NCBI GenBank assembly: GCA_945910005.1
Contig: OX246739.1
Coordinates: 3,006,001-3,070,000, forward strand
Length of the DNA: 64,000 nt
Direction: 5' to 3'
From: Isoperla grammatica
Taxonomy: Eukaryota; Arthropoda; Insecta; Plecoptera; Perlodidae
The notes under the pieces were generated by a model that was not told the origin of the DNA, did not search any database, and saw only the letters and a program-made list of their open reading frames with translations. This document shows, one piece after another, positions 63,108 through 64,000 of this stretch (within the stretch, counting starts at the first letter, position 1; each line of letters starts with the position of its first letter). A program made the position numbers and the translations under genes.

Positions 63108-63290
63108 CTAGTCATCCTCAGGTGACTAACTAGGTATTGTGGAATTTGTAAAAGTTTGCAAAGAACTGCCAAGACCTGTATGACTGAAATCCCAGCATGC
63201 GCCTTGTGACAGAGGAAAACCTCAACCGGTATCTCGAACCCGCGACTTCCCGGATAGTCTCGCGTCTTAACGCTAAGCCGCCTCTATCGG
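63108..63290 (-). repeat. SINE family A, near-complete copy
   Basis: On the minus strand: head GAGGCGGCTTAGCGTTAAGA, then CGCGAGACTATCCGG, B box GTCGCGGGTTCGAGATACCG, body GAGGTTTTCCTCTGTCACAA, GGCGCATGCTGGGATTTCAG, and a 3' block AATACCTAGTTAGTCACCTG ending AGGATGACTAGAGG. This is the copy in which head and body are both best seen beside 40068-40278. No target duplication was found. Confidence 0.85.
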
Positions 63291-63418
63291 TAAATTAACG
63301 ATAAGGAAACATGTTTAAGGCTGATAAATACTGCTCACAAATGTGTACGCAGAACCTTGAAGGGTCGTTTGAGGCTGGCGGGTGTCTTGAAACCGCAGAC
63401 CGATCCTTCTGATGCGCC

Positions 63419-63440
63419 AGGGGGGAGGGGGGGGGGGGGG
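63419..63440. repeat. poly-G tract
   Basis: G-run with one A interruption; length unreliable. Confidence 0.85.
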
Positions 63441-64000
63441 ACAAGACAATCGATTACATCAGCGGGATCTACTTGCGGCAACGAACACGTTGTACAAACA
63501 TACTCAAGCTAGATAAACGCAAGTTTTGTTTTGTACTTTGTATGTTGCAATTTACAACAAAATGAAGATATATTGTATATTGTAGGGTACGTAAATCCCC
63601 AGGTGGTGGCTAATAGTAGTACTCTTTACCGAACCCCCGTCAGAGGAATATTTATGTGTTTGATTAACATTCGGACGTCTTTAATAAGAATCGTCAAACA
63701 ACAAAAAACAACCTGTTTAAGCCTAGACTAGGTAAACGCTCTGTTTGACGCGTTGATAAGCGAGCGCGTCAATATCTACGAACTTTCTGGCGAAAAGTTT
63801 TTAATGCTAATACGAACAACAATTAACAACAATTCAAGAATGCGCATTGCAAAAATTGTTCTTATTTCCATGGCTATTATACTTTCCGACATTGTTGTAT
63901 GCAGTGCAATGTGCGTTGCTAAGAATTTTCGTGGTCATGTTTTCAACACGGTCCGCCACCGTTACTAACACTTATTGACAGCAATAGAAATGTAATTTCG
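63441..64000. other. Unassigned end of window
   Basis: Two short plus-strand frames (63531-63731, 63753-63968) have no recognised motif. The second ends in a hydrophobic stretch but lacks supporting signals. Confidence 0.35.

Overview
This is an AT-rich, gene-poor window of animal nuclear DNA. Introns and intergenic DNA dominate, several tRNA-derived SINEs and satellite-like tandem arrays are present, and there is no operon-like packing. Exon-intron structure, SINEs with target-site duplications and a recognisable TMTC-family exon all point to a metazoan. The SINE heads and one 75-bp minisatellite look arthropod/insect-like to me, perhaps a large-genome hemimetabolous insect. That placement is an impression from memory, not something demonstrated here. 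Almost all open frames in the window are short and look like chance frames.

Only one coding segment is recognised with confidence. It is a 178-bp internal exon of a TMTC protein (ER multi-TM/TPR O-mannosyltransferase family) on the minus strand at 18644-18821, with consensus splice sites on both sides. The intron on its 5' side is occupied by a minisatellite of sixteen full 61-bp units plus a partial one (18815-19815). The repeated unit contains the exon's own 3' splice site and first exon bases, so the splice acceptor is present in tandem. A 17-bp tandem repeat lies just inside the following intron. Weaker exon candidates are a 71-bp segment with good acceptor and donor at 6290-6360 (+), a two-exon minus-strand transcript with a 737-bp intron and an AATAAA signal (54715 to about 53690), a 57-bp segment at 13111-13167 (-), and a decayed coding remnant at 48010-48505 (+).

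Mobile and repetitive DNA is the main content. The most striking element is a 3.8-kb, almost perfectly palindromic transposon-like element (49208-52996). It has arms of about 1.7 kb, a 0.35-kb centre, a perfect 8-bp flanking duplication and termini starting CAAGG, which fits a hAT-like (or P-like) non-autonomous element with exceptionally long inverted repeats. Smaller snap-back elements lie at 21985-22123, 36576-36789 and 48886-48934. Two SINE families are seen. One has the head GGTGGCT(C/T)AGCGGTAA, with copies at 3813, 6697, 33120, 40068 and 63108; the 40068 copy has a 13-bp target-site duplication. The other resembles tRNA-Gly(TCC), with copies near 54266 and 59678.

Tandem arrays: 75 bp x 14 (7451-8488), 61 bp x 16 (18815-19815), 65-75 bp x 16 (28589-29641, with signs of having arisen from a cysteine/glycine-rich coding unit), ACTAAGC heptamers (44301-44415), and GA and poly-G/C tracts. 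The remaining stretches are AT-rich and unassigned; a few look like possible conserved non-coding elements, which only alignment could confirm.
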